Made by a program: the position numbers and the translations under genes. A model generated the notes under the pieces. It was not told the origin of the DNA. It searched no databases and saw only the letters and a program-made list of their open reading frames with translations. From JBKJTP01 sp046590195 (GTDB lineage Bacteria; Bacteroidota; Ignavibacteria; Palsa-1295), in assembly GCA_046590195.1 (NCBI GenBank), contig JBKJTP010000036.1:1-19660 (forward strand): a stretch of DNA of 19,660 nt, given 5' to 3'. Numbering within the stretch: position 1 is the stretch's first letter; every line of letters begins with the position of its first letter. Positions 6,815 through 14,334 of the stretch are shown here, one piece after another.

Positions 6815-6837
6815 GCGCTCATTACGCAGAGGACCTC
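6804..6837 (-). promoter_or_regulatory. Hairpin enclosing the photolyase start codon
   Basis: gaggtcctc (6804-6812) pairs perfectly with gaggacctc (6829-6837), and after one bulged base tgcg (6814-6817) pairs with cgca (6825-6828) around a 7-base loop. In the minus-strand mRNA the photolyase ATG (6812-6814) falls within this 13-bp structure. No Shine-Dalgarno is visible. A three-codon reading frame (ATG AGC GCA TGA) begins in the loop, and its stop overlaps the photolyase start. The structure is seen; a role in translational control is inference. It lacks a T-run, so it is a poor terminator. Confidence 0.5.
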
Positions 6838-6861
6838 GAAACTGGATTGTAGGGAGACCCG

Positions 6862-7659
6862 CTATTGAACGCTCAATCGGAACATCCTTCCAGACGGTAC
6901 ACCATCGAGAAGTAGTTGAGCGAAATAGAATCCTTGATCAGGAATGAGAAGCTGCACAGATTGCTCGCCAGGAGGTCGAGGCCCTACGTCGAGCTTCATG
7001 ATCTCGCGTCCGGCAATATCCATGATGATGACGGCGATATCCGAATGCTTCTCGGTTGTAAATTCGAGTCTTGTCCCACGTTCAGTCGAGAAAGGATTTG
7101 GGAATGCAGCAGTGATGCGGCCGAGGCTCAACCGGGCGACGGACAATCCTTCAAAACTCTGGATCAACTTGATCGCATCCACATAAAATGTATCGAGGTA
7201 GATGATATCTCCTGACTGCGGTTGATATGCATTTGTGAATGTTAGCGAGCTATACATCACATTAGGCACCGTGATGACATTAATACTGTCCGAGAGATAG
7301 AAGCGCTCTGACGGGACCGAACTTGCTGCACCGTCAAAGATCAAGAAGACGCCGGATGAATCCGCTGGTGTCGTCCCTGGCTGCGGGCGACCGTAGACGA
7401 TCACTGTCGCTCCTGGACGAATAGGATAATCATACTGCCCTTTCTGTGGTATCGAAAATGAGACATATGCCTCATCGCCTCGCTCAAATGTTGCGAAGCG
7501 ACTATCTGGGGCGCCTTTCAAAAATGCTGTGTCCGAGATGTTGAAAGACACGACTCTATTGGCATACGCTGTATCGGTGCCGACGATCCACTGAGCGTCT
7601 GCAGTTGCCGGTATCGCAAGTGCGATGAAGAGGAGTAGTGGGAGGATAAGTCTTAGCAT
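6862..7659 (-). CDS. Small secreted protein with T9SS sorting domain
   Basis: This 265-residue protein begins with a clear Sec signal peptide (about 1-22, ending ATADAQ). It ends with a type A T9SS C-terminal sorting domain of about 80 residues: FPNPFSTERGTRLEF (from about 186), then an IMDIAGREI-type strand and YFAQLLLDG, closing FRLSV. It should be exported by Sec and then across the outer membrane. The middle (about 25-180) looks like a beta-rich module that I cannot assign. The family usually loses the sorting domain at the cell surface. The start is ATG at 7657-7659. It lies 47 bp upstream of the photolyase gene on the same strand, an odd pairing with no evident functional link. Confidence 0.8.
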   Translation of the reverse strand: MLRLILPLLLFIALAIPATADAQWIVGTDTAYANRVVSFNISDTAFLKGAPDSRFATFERGDEAYVSFSIPQKGQYDYPIRPGATVIVYGRPQPGTTPADSSGVFLIFDGAASSVPSERFYLSDSINVITVPNVMYSSLTFTNAYQPQSGDIIYLDTFYVDAIKLIQSFEGLSVARLSLGRITAAFPNPFSTERGTRLEFTTEKHSDIAVIIMDIAGREIMKLDVGPRPPGEQSVQLLIPDQGFYFAQLLLDGVPSGRMFRLSVQ

Positions 7660-7774
7660 AATGCGGTTAGATTCGGGGACTCAATGTATAGATCTCTGTG
7701 AACCCCTGAGACCGGGCAAGGTTACGGTTCGAGGAGACATAGTGGCAATTGTTCTCAGCAAAAAGCTTACCGTG

Positions 7775-8272
7775 CTAACGGATGAGGGAAGGGAATAGTG
7801 TATACAGCTCCCGCCACTGTCGATCCATATCCTCCGAGACAAGTTTCACATCGCTCAAAACCGGTAGAAAATTGGTATCGCCATCCCAGCGCGGGACGAT
7901 GTGCCAGTGAAAATGATCATCAATCCCAGCGCCTGCTGAGCGGCCGAGATTCATGCCCAAATTGAAAGCATGGGGCTTCACAAGCTCCATCAGTCCGAGT
8001 TGCGCGGCTTGCAAAAGTTTAACGCACTCCAGAGATTCTTCCTCAGTAAGCGACTGAAAATCTGCGGAGTGACGATTCGGGATGATCATCAGATGTCCGC
8101 TATTGTAAGGGAAGCGGTTCATCAGGACGAAAGCTGATTTGCCTCGGTAGATGAGCAATGTCTCCTCATCTTTCTCACCAGTCAGCGCAGAGCAGAATAC
8201 ACACCCTTCAGGCTTCTCGCCTTTGAAGGATTGGATGTAATGACTCCGCCAGGGTGAGTAGAGCTTTTCCAA
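7775..8272 (-). CDS. HIT-family nucleotide hydrolase/phosphorylase
   Basis: This 165-residue protein belongs to the histidine-triad family. The triad is HFHWHIVPRW (about residues 120-129), the zinc-type CxxC is GCVFC (about 23-27), and SGHLMIIPNRH (about 58-68) is also typical. Such proteins act on dinucleoside polyphosphates or AMP adducts; the EKLYSPWR opening matches the Ap4A phosphorylase-like branch. I place the start at TTG 8270-8272, which gives that opening and clears livM by 13 bp. The frame stays open to 8353, overlapping livM, but that extension is just livM in another frame. It is last in the livHM unit. No link to amino acid uptake is known. Confidence 0.87.
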   Translation of the reverse strand: MEKLYSPWRSHYIQSFKGEKPEGCVFCSALTGEKDEETLLIYRGKSAFVLMNRFPYNSGHLMIIPNRHSADFQSLTEEESLECVKLLQAAQLGLMELVKPHAFNLGMNLGRSAGAGIDDHFHWHIVPRWDGDTNFLPVLSDVKLVSEDMDRQWRELYTLFPSLIR

Positions 8273-8285
8273 GGATCGTTTCAGA

Positions 8286-9269
8286 TCAAGTGATCGGTGC
8301 GGCGGGCTTTGCCTTCTTACGCTTGAGCAGCGTGCGAACGACCTCCGGCCCAAGCAAGCCCTGTGGGCGAGCGATCATGAGTATGATCAAAAGCAAGCTA
8401 TAAATGATCATTCGGTAGCTTGCGAACTCGCGAAGGAATTCTGGCAATGCCGTCAGCACGATCGCAGCGATGATGACGCCAAGCGTCGAGCCCATGCCAC
8501 CGAGAATGACCATCACAACGATGTCGATCGACTTCAGGAATGTAAAGTCATTCGGCGAAAGATAATTATTGAAGTGTGAGTACAACCCACCCGCAACACC
8601 GGCGAAGAACGCGCCGATGACAAATGCCTGCACCTTAAACTTCGTCGTGTTCACACCCATTGCTTCTGCGGCAACCTCATCGTCACGAACTGCGAGGAAG
8701 CCTCGGCCGTAAGTTGAGTTGATCAGATTCTCAACGAGCCACACAGCGATCGCTGCGACAAGAAACACAGAGAGAAAGTCAGAGAGCTGCGCTACCGAGA
8801 AGCCTCTCGCGCCGCCAACATAGCTTGTACCATCGATCTTGAAATCAACGTTCTGGATAACGACACGGATGATCTCGTTGAAGCCCAGCGTAGCGATAGC
8901 CAGATAATCACCGCGCAATCGTAGCGTTGGAATACCGACCGCGAACCCAGCTAGTGCCGCGAATCCTCCGCCGACGAGAAGACCAACGATCAGTACGAGC
9001 GCTGCGCCCATACCTGTTGCATCCCAACCATGCGAGAGCATGTAGGTGCTGACGATCGCGCTCAGATAGGCACCGATCGCCATGAAGCCAGCGTGTCCGA
9101 GAGAGAACTGTCCAGTAAAGCCGTTGATCAGATTCAGACTCACGGCGAGAGTGATGTTCACTCCAGCCATGATGATCATACGGTGATAGTATGCATCGAT
9201 CTGGTTAGTAACGAGCGACAGTGCAACGATGACCGCAGCTGCAATGAGCAGCATAATATTCGACTTCAT
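8286..9269 (-). CDS. livM: Branched-chain amino acid ABC transporter permease LivM
   Basis: This 327-residue inner-membrane permease of the HAAT family has about nine hydrophobic segments. The LivM signatures are present: NGFTGQFSLGHAGFMAIGAY (about 49-68), TLRLRGDYLAIATLGFNEII (about 115-134), and MVILGGMGSTLG near the cytoplasmic loop that contacts the ATPases (about 252-263). With LivH it would form the channel of a branched-chain (or related) amino acid importer. Its ATG overlaps the livH stop (ATGA at 9266-9269), so translation is coupled. The C terminus ends in a Lys-rich stretch. The ATP-binding subunits LivG and LivF are not in the window. Confidence 0.94.
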   Translation of the reverse strand: MKSNIMLLIAAAVIVALSLVTNQIDAYYHRMIIMAGVNITLAVSLNLINGFTGQFSLGHAGFMAIGAYLSAIVSTYMLSHGWDATGMGAALVLIVGLLVGGGFAALAGFAVGIPTLRLRGDYLAIATLGFNEIIRVVIQNVDFKIDGTSYVGGARGFSVAQLSDFLSVFLVAAIAVWLVENLINSTYGRGFLAVRDDEVAAEAMGVNTTKFKVQAFVIGAFFAGVAGGLYSHFNNYLSPNDFTFLKSIDIVVMVILGGMGSTLGVIIAAIVLTALPEFLREFASYRMIIYSLLLIILMIARPQGLLGPEVVRTLLKRKKAKPAAPIT

Positions 9270-10171
9270 ACCTTCTCTACCTCCTTCTGACCCAAGAGGC
9301 CGCTCGGCTTGAAGATAAGAATTCCGATGAGGATAGCGAATGCGATCGCATCGCGATAGGTCGATAAGAACGTGCTTGCTGCGAATGTTTCGACCAGTCC
9401 GATGATCATCGCACCGAGTGCAGCACCAGGGATATTACCAATGCCGCCGAGCACAGCAGCGACGAAAGCCTTGAGTCCCGGCATGATACCCATCAGCGGT
9501 TCAATGCTCGGATACTGCGATCCATACAGCACTCCACCAGCGGCCGCTAGTGCGCTGCCGATAATGAACGTGAAGGTGATCACACTCGAAATATTGATAC
9601 CCATCAGGCTTGCCGCCGACTGATTAAAGCTCACGGCTCTCATTGCCGTGCCGATCTTTGTCTTCAATACGATGATTCGCAACGCGAACATCAGGAAGAG
9701 GGAGACGCAGATCACAACAGCCTGAACGACATTGATCGTGATCTCCTCGGTCTGGATGAGTGGCTTGTCGGAGAAGATCTCAGGGTATCCACGTGGCGTT
9801 GCACCAAAAAGTAGTTGCGCCATGTACTCGAGAAAGAGCGAGACGCCGATCGCAGTGATCAGTACGGTAAGCTTAGGGCGTGTCCGCAGAGGACGATACG
9901 CGAGGAATTCGATGCTCGCGCCAAGTGCAGCGCAGACGATCATCGAACTTAGCAACACGAAGATCGCAGCGGGTACGGTGCCGATCGGGAAGACACTTGC
10001 GATCAGATTCGCAGCGAAGAAGCCTACATACGCGCCGATCATGAAGACATCGCCGTGCGCGAAGTTGATGAATCGGAGCACACCATAGATCATGGTATAG
10101 CCCAATGCGATCAAAGCATAGATCGCTCCGAGAGATACACCGTTGACTAGCTGCTGAAGAAAAGTGGCCAC
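9266..10171 (-). CDS. livH: Branched-chain amino acid ABC transporter permease LivH
   Basis: This 301-residue integral membrane protein opens with LVNGVSLGAIYALIALGYTM (about 8-27), then MIYGVLRFINFAHGDVFMIG, which is the LivH signature. AAVLGGIGNIPGAALGAMIIG (about 239-259) is the loop expected to contact the ATPases. It pairs with LivM, whose gene overlaps it by four bases. The start is GTG at 10169-10171 with no strong Shine-Dalgarno; the length is normal for the family. It lies about 110 bp downstream of the binding-protein gene, with a terminator-like hairpin in between, so binding protein and permeases may be made in unequal amounts. Confidence 0.94.
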   Translation of the reverse strand: MATFLQQLVNGVSLGAIYALIALGYTMIYGVLRFINFAHGDVFMIGAYVGFFAANLIASVFPIGTVPAAIFVLLSSMIVCAALGASIEFLAYRPLRTRPKLTVLITAIGVSLFLEYMAQLLFGATPRGYPEIFSDKPLIQTEEITINVVQAVVICVSLFLMFALRIIVLKTKIGTAMRAVSFNQSAASLMGINISSVITFTFIIGSALAAAGGVLYGSQYPSIEPLMGIMPGLKAFVAAVLGGIGNIPGAALGAMIIGLVETFAASTFLSTYRDAIAFAILIGILIFKPSGLLGQKEVEKV

Positions 10172-10221
10172 TCGTTAATTGTGACGATCAGGTTCTGATC
10201 TTTACGCTATTGCACCTGCTG

Positions 10222-10261
10222 CCAAAACAAAAGCGAAGATAACCAGAGCTACCTTCGCTTT
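10222..10261 (-). terminator. Terminator between livK and livH
   Basis: aaagcgaag (10230-10238) pairs with cttcgcttt (10253-10261), 9 bp with a 14-base loop. Read on the minus strand it lies about 20 bp after the livK stop and is followed by TTTTGTTTT. It could end most transcripts after livK and let some read into livHM. Confidence 0.7.
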
Positions 10262-10280
10262 AAGCTTTTATTGTCAATTC

Positions 10281-11531
10281 TTACTTTGCACCGGCTGGCG
10301 CTGTGACGGTCTTTGTTGTATCCGTCGTTGACTTTGCTGTATCAGCATTCATCGGAGCTGTCGAGCCCGAGGTTGCGCCCGATGGATCGACACGCTGATG
10401 GAATTTGAACTGACCATTCACGATCTTAAGGATCGTGAGCGGCTTATCCGCATTGCGCTGCGCATTGATCGTGATCTTGCCGGTTACGCCTAGGAAGTCC
10501 TTCGTCTGAGCGATCGCGTCGCGAAGCTTCGGTCCCTCAGTTGTACCTGCGCGCTTGATGGCATCAGCGAGAATGCGTGCGGCATCGTATCCGAGTGCTG
10601 CCATTGCGTCTGGGTCCTTACCATACTTCTGCTTGTACTTTTGCACAAAACCCTGAACGAGCGGATCAGGATCTTCCTTCGCGAAGTGGTTCGAAAGATA
10701 GGTGTTCTCGAATTCTGCCTCAGCGCCCTTCGTCAATTCTGGTGAGTCCCAGCCATCACCACCAAGGAGTGGCACCTTGATGCCGAGCTCGCGAGCCTGA
10801 CGGACGATAAGCGATACTTCGTTGTAGTAGCCTGGGATGAAAATCACATCTGGCTGTGCGCTGCGAACGCTCGTAAGCTGTGCGCGGAATTCCTTATCGG
10901 AGCTCGAGTACGATTGCTCCTGCACGATCTTGCCGCCTGCAGCGGTGAACGTACGGATGAACGCCTCAGCAAGCCCGATGCTGTAATCCTGCTTGACATC
11001 GATCAAGACAGAAGCGCGCTTTGCGCCTAATGACTTTGCCGCGAAGTTTGCAAGTGCCTCACCCTGGAACGGGTCGATAAAGCAGATACGGAAAATGTAA
11101 TCACCCTTCTTAGTGACTTCTTCATTCGTCGATGCTGGTGAGATCATCGGGATCTGAGCCTTCTGTGCAGTTGGTGCAGCAGCCATCGAACGGCTTGACG
11201 CAACTTCACCGAGAAGTGCGATCACGTTATCGCGGCTGATCAACTTCTGAACGGCAGCGTTCGCGTCTTCGATCTTCGACTGGTCATCCTCCGTGATGGT
11301 CTTGATCTTTCGGCCAAGTACACCGCCAGCAGCATTGATCTCTTCGAATGCCAGTGCTGAACCCTGAGTCACACCCTCTCCGAACGTGGCTGTCTGACCG
11401 GTCAGAGAAGCAAACTCGCCGATCACGATATCGCCAGTATTGTCGACAGCGCCACCCTCCTTCTTACAGGAAGAAAGCGAGCCGATCGTGAGAAGTACTG
11501 CGATGAGATAGAATAAAGAAGACCTGTTCAT
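10281..11531 (-). CDS. livK: Branched-chain amino acid ABC transporter substrate-binding lipoprotein
   Basis: This 416-residue periplasmic-binding protein is of the LivJ/LivK family. A lipoprotein signal (about 1-21) ends at LSSC, and the mature part starts GEFASLTGQTATFGEGVTQG, a typical opening for the family. The middle contains MISPASTNEEVTKKGDYIFR and FIPGYYNEVSLIVRQA, as expected for a two-lobe binding fold. The last 30 residues are a Thr/Ala/Ser-rich tail, probably disordered and not part of the fold. I use ATG 11529-11531 because GAGGAAAA lies 8-9 bases upstream; the frame is open to GTG 11580-11582, but that would precede the signal peptide with extra residues. Ligand specificity cannot be read off; HAAT proteins also bind other amino acids, amides or urea. 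Confidence 0.9.
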   Translation of the reverse strand: MNRSSLFYLIAVLLTIGSLSSCKKEGGAVDNTGDIVIGEFASLTGQTATFGEGVTQGSALAFEEINAAGGVLGRKIKTITEDDQSKIEDANAAVQKLISRDNVIALLGEVASSRSMAAAPTAQKAQIPMISPASTNEEVTKKGDYIFRICFIDPFQGEALANFAAKSLGAKRASVLIDVKQDYSIGLAEAFIRTFTAAGGKIVQEQSYSSSDKEFRAQLTSVRSAQPDVIFIPGYYNEVSLIVRQARELGIKVPLLGGDGWDSPELTKGAEAEFENTYLSNHFAKEDPDPLVQGFVQKYKQKYGKDPDAMAALGYDAARILADAIKRAGTTEGPKLRDAIAQTKDFLGVTGKITINAQRNADKPLTILKIVNGQFKFHQRVDPSGATSGSTAPMNADTAKSTTDTTKTVTAPAGAK

Positions 11532-11660
11532 TACGTTGATTTTCCTCGGCACAACACAAGCAAAAACCTGCAACACGCTCACACTAAAAACTCTGAGCGC
11601 TACTCAGCAGGAAAAGGACACTATAAATATACGACCCAGCGGCCGTTAGGCGTTGAATTA

Positions 11661-11735
11661 TTCAGCCCAGCTTCGCTCGACTAGACCCGCTTAGCTTCGC
11701 ATTGCTGGGCATACGCTTAGTTTCGCACGGCTGAG
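11661..11735. repeat. Imperfect short tandem repeats, period about 24-26 bp
   Basis: cgcttagcttcgc (11688-11700) recurs as cgcttagtttcgc (11714-11726), 12 of 13 bases at a period of 26. A third partial copy, cagcttcgc, lies at 11668-11676. gcccagc (11665-11671) is also complementary to gctgggc (11704-11710), so the block can fold. It fills the space between the TPR lipoprotein stop and the livK leader. On the minus strand the unit reads about CCCAGCAATGCGAAGCTAAGCG. No T-run follows, so I do not call it a terminator. The rest of the gap (11583-11660) shows only an A/T-rich patch, TATATTTA on the minus strand at 11624-11631, which could be a weak livK -7 box without a matching -33 element. Confidence 0.55.
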
Positions 11736-12404
11736 TTAAGAGATCCCCAGTCCGCGCAATCGAGATGCGTAACTCGTCTTCGGGTATTCAGCGCGAAGGC
11801 GCTGATACCACGTACTGGCTGCCTGCGCATTTCCCATAGCGTGGTTGCCACGTGCAATCTTGTACATCGCGATCTCGCGTTTGTGCTGCGGCCCGACCTT
11901 CACGGTGTGCTCGAAATATGGCAGCATCTCTGCATAACGACCCATTGCAAAATAGCTTTCGCCCATCCAGTAGTAGGCGTTCGGGATCATCTCCGGTGGG
12001 CGGCCCGAAACCACCACCTGAGAAAGTAAGCCGATCGCCTGATCGTAGTCACCACCATTAAAGGCGCCAAGCGCAGCTTCGAACACGTCATAATCCTCGT
12101 TCGATGGACGCGGCACGTATGGAGTGCCCCACGACGTGCGAGGAGGTCCGCCAAGACCTGGCTCATAGGCCATTGGCGGAACATCGGTTGACTCAGCATT
12201 GAGGCCGCTAAGTCGCGAGATGACGCTGTCGGTCTTTGCCATCACTGAGGCAGCGGAGGGACCCGTGGTTGCCTGAGCTTTCGCAGCCGGTGTTGCGCGG
12301 TTGGGCCGTGCATTCCGAGAAGACCGAGAAGATCTGCAGGATGCCAACGTGCCTGCAAGCACCACGAAAAGCATTACTGCCGCAATAAGACGAGTGGATC
12401 TCAT
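11736..12404 (-). CDS. TPR lipoprotein, YbgF/CpoB-like (copy 2)
   Basis: This 222-residue protein has a lipoprotein signal with lipobox LASC (Cys about 23), then a basic, Ser/Arg- and Ala/Pro-rich linker (about 24-110). The tail carries about three TPR-like repeats (about 108-222) with AFNGGDYDQAI, YYWMGESYFAMGRYAEM and KIARGNHAMGNAQAA. That tail is homologous to the tail of the lipoprotein at 13285-14139, with shared AFN-G-Y-Q-I, YW-GES-A-G-Y and KIA positions. The family (YbgF/CpoB) works with Tol-Pal at the outer membrane in E. coli; here the role is inferred. It starts 9 bp after the OMP gene, in the same operon. No coiled coil is evident, unlike copy 1. Confidence 0.78.
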   Translation of the reverse strand: MRSTRLIAAVMLFVVLAGTLASCRSSRSSRNARPNRATPAAKAQATTGPSAASVMAKTDSVISRLSGLNAESTDVPPMAYEPGLGGPPRTSWGTPYVPRPSNEDYDVFEAALGAFNGGDYDQAIGLLSQVVVSGRPPEMIPNAYYWMGESYFAMGRYAEMLPYFEHTVKVGPQHKREIAMYKIARGNHAMGNAQAASTWYQRLRAEYPKTSYASRLRGLGIS

Positions 12405-12413
12405 AATGCTTGT

Positions 12414-13259
12414 TTAATAAATATTTACTTTGAATCCGAGCGTCAATGCGACATTCGATGCCGAGCGCTGGGCTTGGCGCATGTAAAGCTGATTCGGATC
12501 ATAGCGGGGATCGATGGTCGTCGAAGCGCCATCGCCTGTGACCTGATACTCGTAGACGTAGTTGCTCATCTCTGTCAGGCGCAATTCGCCGTACATATCG
12601 ACCATGCTGTTGCCGTCCTCAGGGAAGAACGCAAGCGGGATCTCGAATCCTAGCGCACCGTAGAGTCCGAATGGAAGCGGCGGATCCATCTTTCGCTTAA
12701 ATGAGCTACCGGCCGAATTGCTGATCTCTTCTTCGTAGATCGCAACGAGCCAGATTCCACCACCGACTCCGACATAAACTGAAGGCATACCCGCACCGAA
12801 GCTCGAGCGAGCGTTCAGGCCGAGTGTTACCGGCACATATGCCGTCGTGCGCTTGGTCGTGACAAACACGTTGTTTGAGATCGCGTCGTTGGTCGTACCC
12901 CCGGTAGAAAGATGATAGCCAGTGGCAGCTTCGAGTTCGAGACCTACGAGCGGAGTGGTGCTGAGTCCAAAATCGAGCGAGTCGGGATTGACCACCTCGA
13001 TCGGGACGATCGGCAGATCGAGCGCAAGATTGATCTTGGCACCTTCGCCTGTGCTCCACCAAACCTCCGAGGTTCCGTTATAGCCATAGAGCTGGCGTGC
13101 GCGGCCGATTCCCCATCCTCCGCCGAGCTTAAAGCTCACAAGCGTAGGATAGCCCTGCTCAGGGAAGAACTCCTCTTCCTCGTCCTGTGCAAACACCTGG
13201 GATGGCAGCTCGATGATGAGCAAAGCCACAAGGGCAATAATGATCTTCTTCATATTCAT
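12414..13259 (-). CDS. Predicted outer-membrane beta-barrel protein
   Basis: This 281-residue protein begins with a signal peptide (about 1-24, cleaved after SQVFA), followed by an acidic stretch, DEEEEFFPEQG. The rest alternates polar and hydrophobic residues and is rich in Gly, Tyr and Thr, as in beta-barrels, and it ends VALTLGFKVNIY with an aromatic C terminus typical of outer-membrane proteins. Internal motifs such as GVGGGIWLVAIYEE fit barrel strands. No specific family is recognised. It lies 25 bp after the first YbgF-like gene and 9 bp before the second, so the three products may act together at the outer membrane. The upstream in-frame Met (MNMKK) offers two close starts; I use the first. 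Confidence 0.7.
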   Translation of the reverse strand: MNMKKIIIALVALLIIELPSQVFAQDEEEEFFPEQGYPTLVSFKLGGGWGIGRARQLYGYNGTSEVWWSTGEGAKINLALDLPIVPIEVVNPDSLDFGLSTTPLVGLELEAATGYHLSTGGTTNDAISNNVFVTTKRTTAYVPVTLGLNARSSFGAGMPSVYVGVGGGIWLVAIYEEEISNSAGSSFKRKMDPPLPFGLYGALGFEIPLAFFPEDGNSMVDMYGELRLTEMSNYVYEYQVTGDGASTTIDPRYDPNQLYMRQAQRSASNVALTLGFKVNIY

Positions 13260-13284
13260 CTACAGTCTGGGATCTCCGTATTGA

Positions 13285-14139
13285 CTATCGTAGTCTCTTT
13301 AACTTCGTTTCGGCGCGCGGGCGGTACTCGGTGTCGGGGTGCACGGCCAGTAGTCGTTCATAAGCGAGCCGCGCTCGAGAGCGATCACCCAACTTATCGA
13401 AGGACTCAGCGATCTTGAACTCTGCATCATCTGATTTTGCCGACCCTGGGAATTGCGTTTGGACGGTGGTGAAGCTCTGGATCGCACGCTCGTATTGTCC
13501 GAGCGCGTAGAAGGACTCGCCACGCCAGTACTCGTAGTTTGGTGCGTAGACCGAGCTAGGATCTGATCGACGTAGCTCTGTGAGCATGTCGATCGACTGT
13601 GAGTAACGACCTTCGTTAAAGGCCTGCAATGCCGTCTGGTACTTACTCTGGGCTTCGGGGGAAGGCAGAGGTACCACGGTGCCTCGGATATCCACCGACG
13701 GGGCGGTGGGGTCAGTTCTTGGGAGTTGCTCTCCAGGGACAGCCGGGCTGCCTGACGGGGCCGTTACGTTCGGGCGTGACTCATACGAGGGCTGTGCCTG
13801 ATACGAGGGTTGCGCCTGCCCTACTGGATCTCGTGGCACCTGAATTCCGTAGCGATCCAATACGGAGCGAAGTCTCGCGATCTCGATCTCTAGCTGTCGT
13901 ATGCGCTTGTGATCCTTCTCGATCAGCGCTGCCATTGTGTCGACAAGCTGGAGCAAGCGCTCCTGAACCATCAGGATGGAATCCTGTCGAACGCCAGCAT
14001 TGGACGCTGCAGCGGCTCTGCTTCGGGCCGCTTGATCACTTGAACGACGTGCCTGTTGCGCCGGCCTGCAACTCTCTAGGAGAGCAAAGGCGGCGACCAT
14101 CAGGACTAATATTGTAGTTTTACGGGTCTTTATTGTCAC
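13285..14139 (-). CDS. TPR lipoprotein, YbgF/CpoB-like (copy 1)
   Basis: I start this 284-residue protein at GTG 14137-14139. The frame is open to GTG 14178, but a TATCTTTG box at 14193-14200 would put the transcript start only a few bases before that codon. The signal ends in lipobox LESC (Cys about 24). A helical, coiled-coil-like stretch follows (about 50-100, LLQLVDTMAALIEKDHKRI and IRQLEIEIARLRSVL), as in YbgF trimerisation regions, then a Pro/Gln/Tyr-rich linker with repeated QPSY. The TPR domain (about 165-284) contains YQTALQAFNEGRYSQSIDML and YWRGESFYALGQYERAIQSF. In E. coli this protein coordinates Tol-Pal with cell-wall synthesis; no tol or pal gene is in the window, so the role is inferred. 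It is first of a three-gene operon. Confidence 0.82.
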   Translation of the reverse strand: MTIKTRKTTILVLMVAAFALLESCRPAQQARRSSDQAARSRAAAASNAGVRQDSILMVQERLLQLVDTMAALIEKDHKRIRQLEIEIARLRSVLDRYGIQVPRDPVGQAQPSYQAQPSYESRPNVTAPSGSPAVPGEQLPRTDPTAPSVDIRGTVVPLPSPEAQSKYQTALQAFNEGRYSQSIDMLTELRRSDPSSVYAPNYEYWRGESFYALGQYERAIQSFTTVQTQFPGSAKSDDAEFKIAESFDKLGDRSRARLAYERLLAVHPDTEYRPRAETKLKRLR

Positions 14140-14192
14140 ACTCAAGGCGTATCGAAGGGTATTAACAGGGTACACCACTTCAAGAATTCAGA

Positions 14193-14200
14193 CAAAGATA
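14193..14200 (-). promoter_or_regulatory. Bacteroidota-type -7 box for the YbgF-OMP operon
   Basis: The minus strand reads TATCTTTG, an exact match to TAnnTTTG. A good -33 TTTG is not present at the expected 19-21 bp; TTAAC about 23 bp upstream is the nearest. The box lies about 50 bp upstream of the chosen GTG start. Confidence 0.45.
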
Positions 14201-14235
14201 GCACTTCGCGGGGGCCTCTCAGTTAATTGTTTATA

Positions 14236-14265
14236 TTGATCTGACGTTTCTGCACGGTATTTTTG
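14236..14265 (+). promoter_or_regulatory. Bacteroidota-type promoter for lpxC/fabZ-lpxA
   Basis: TTG (14236-14238) is followed after exactly 19 bases by TATTTTTG (14258-14265), an exact match to the -7 consensus TAnnTTTG. The predicted transcript start is near 14271, giving a leader of roughly 60 bases before the ATG at 14335. The remainder of the 14140-14334 gap shows nothing else I can support. Confidence 0.55.
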
Positions 14266-14334
14266 CAGTTCATCTGGCCATAGTGGGCCCAACTGCCGTC
14301 CATCGCTCGACCCTTAGTCCCGAATTTACACCTG

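Noticed and set aside
8273..8353. N-terminal extension of the HIT protein into livM
   Set aside because: The extra 27 residues are Arg/Ser-rich translation of livM in another frame and do not fit the family, which starts near EKLYSPWR.
11593..11607. ctgag/ctcag hairpin in the livK leader
   Set aside because: The stem is only 5 bp, which is expected by chance.
13629..14117. 162-codon plus-strand ORF opposite the first YbgF-like gene
   Set aside because: It is fully antisense to a well-supported lipoprotein gene; its Pro/Arg/Ser/Cys-rich composition is typical of shadow frames.
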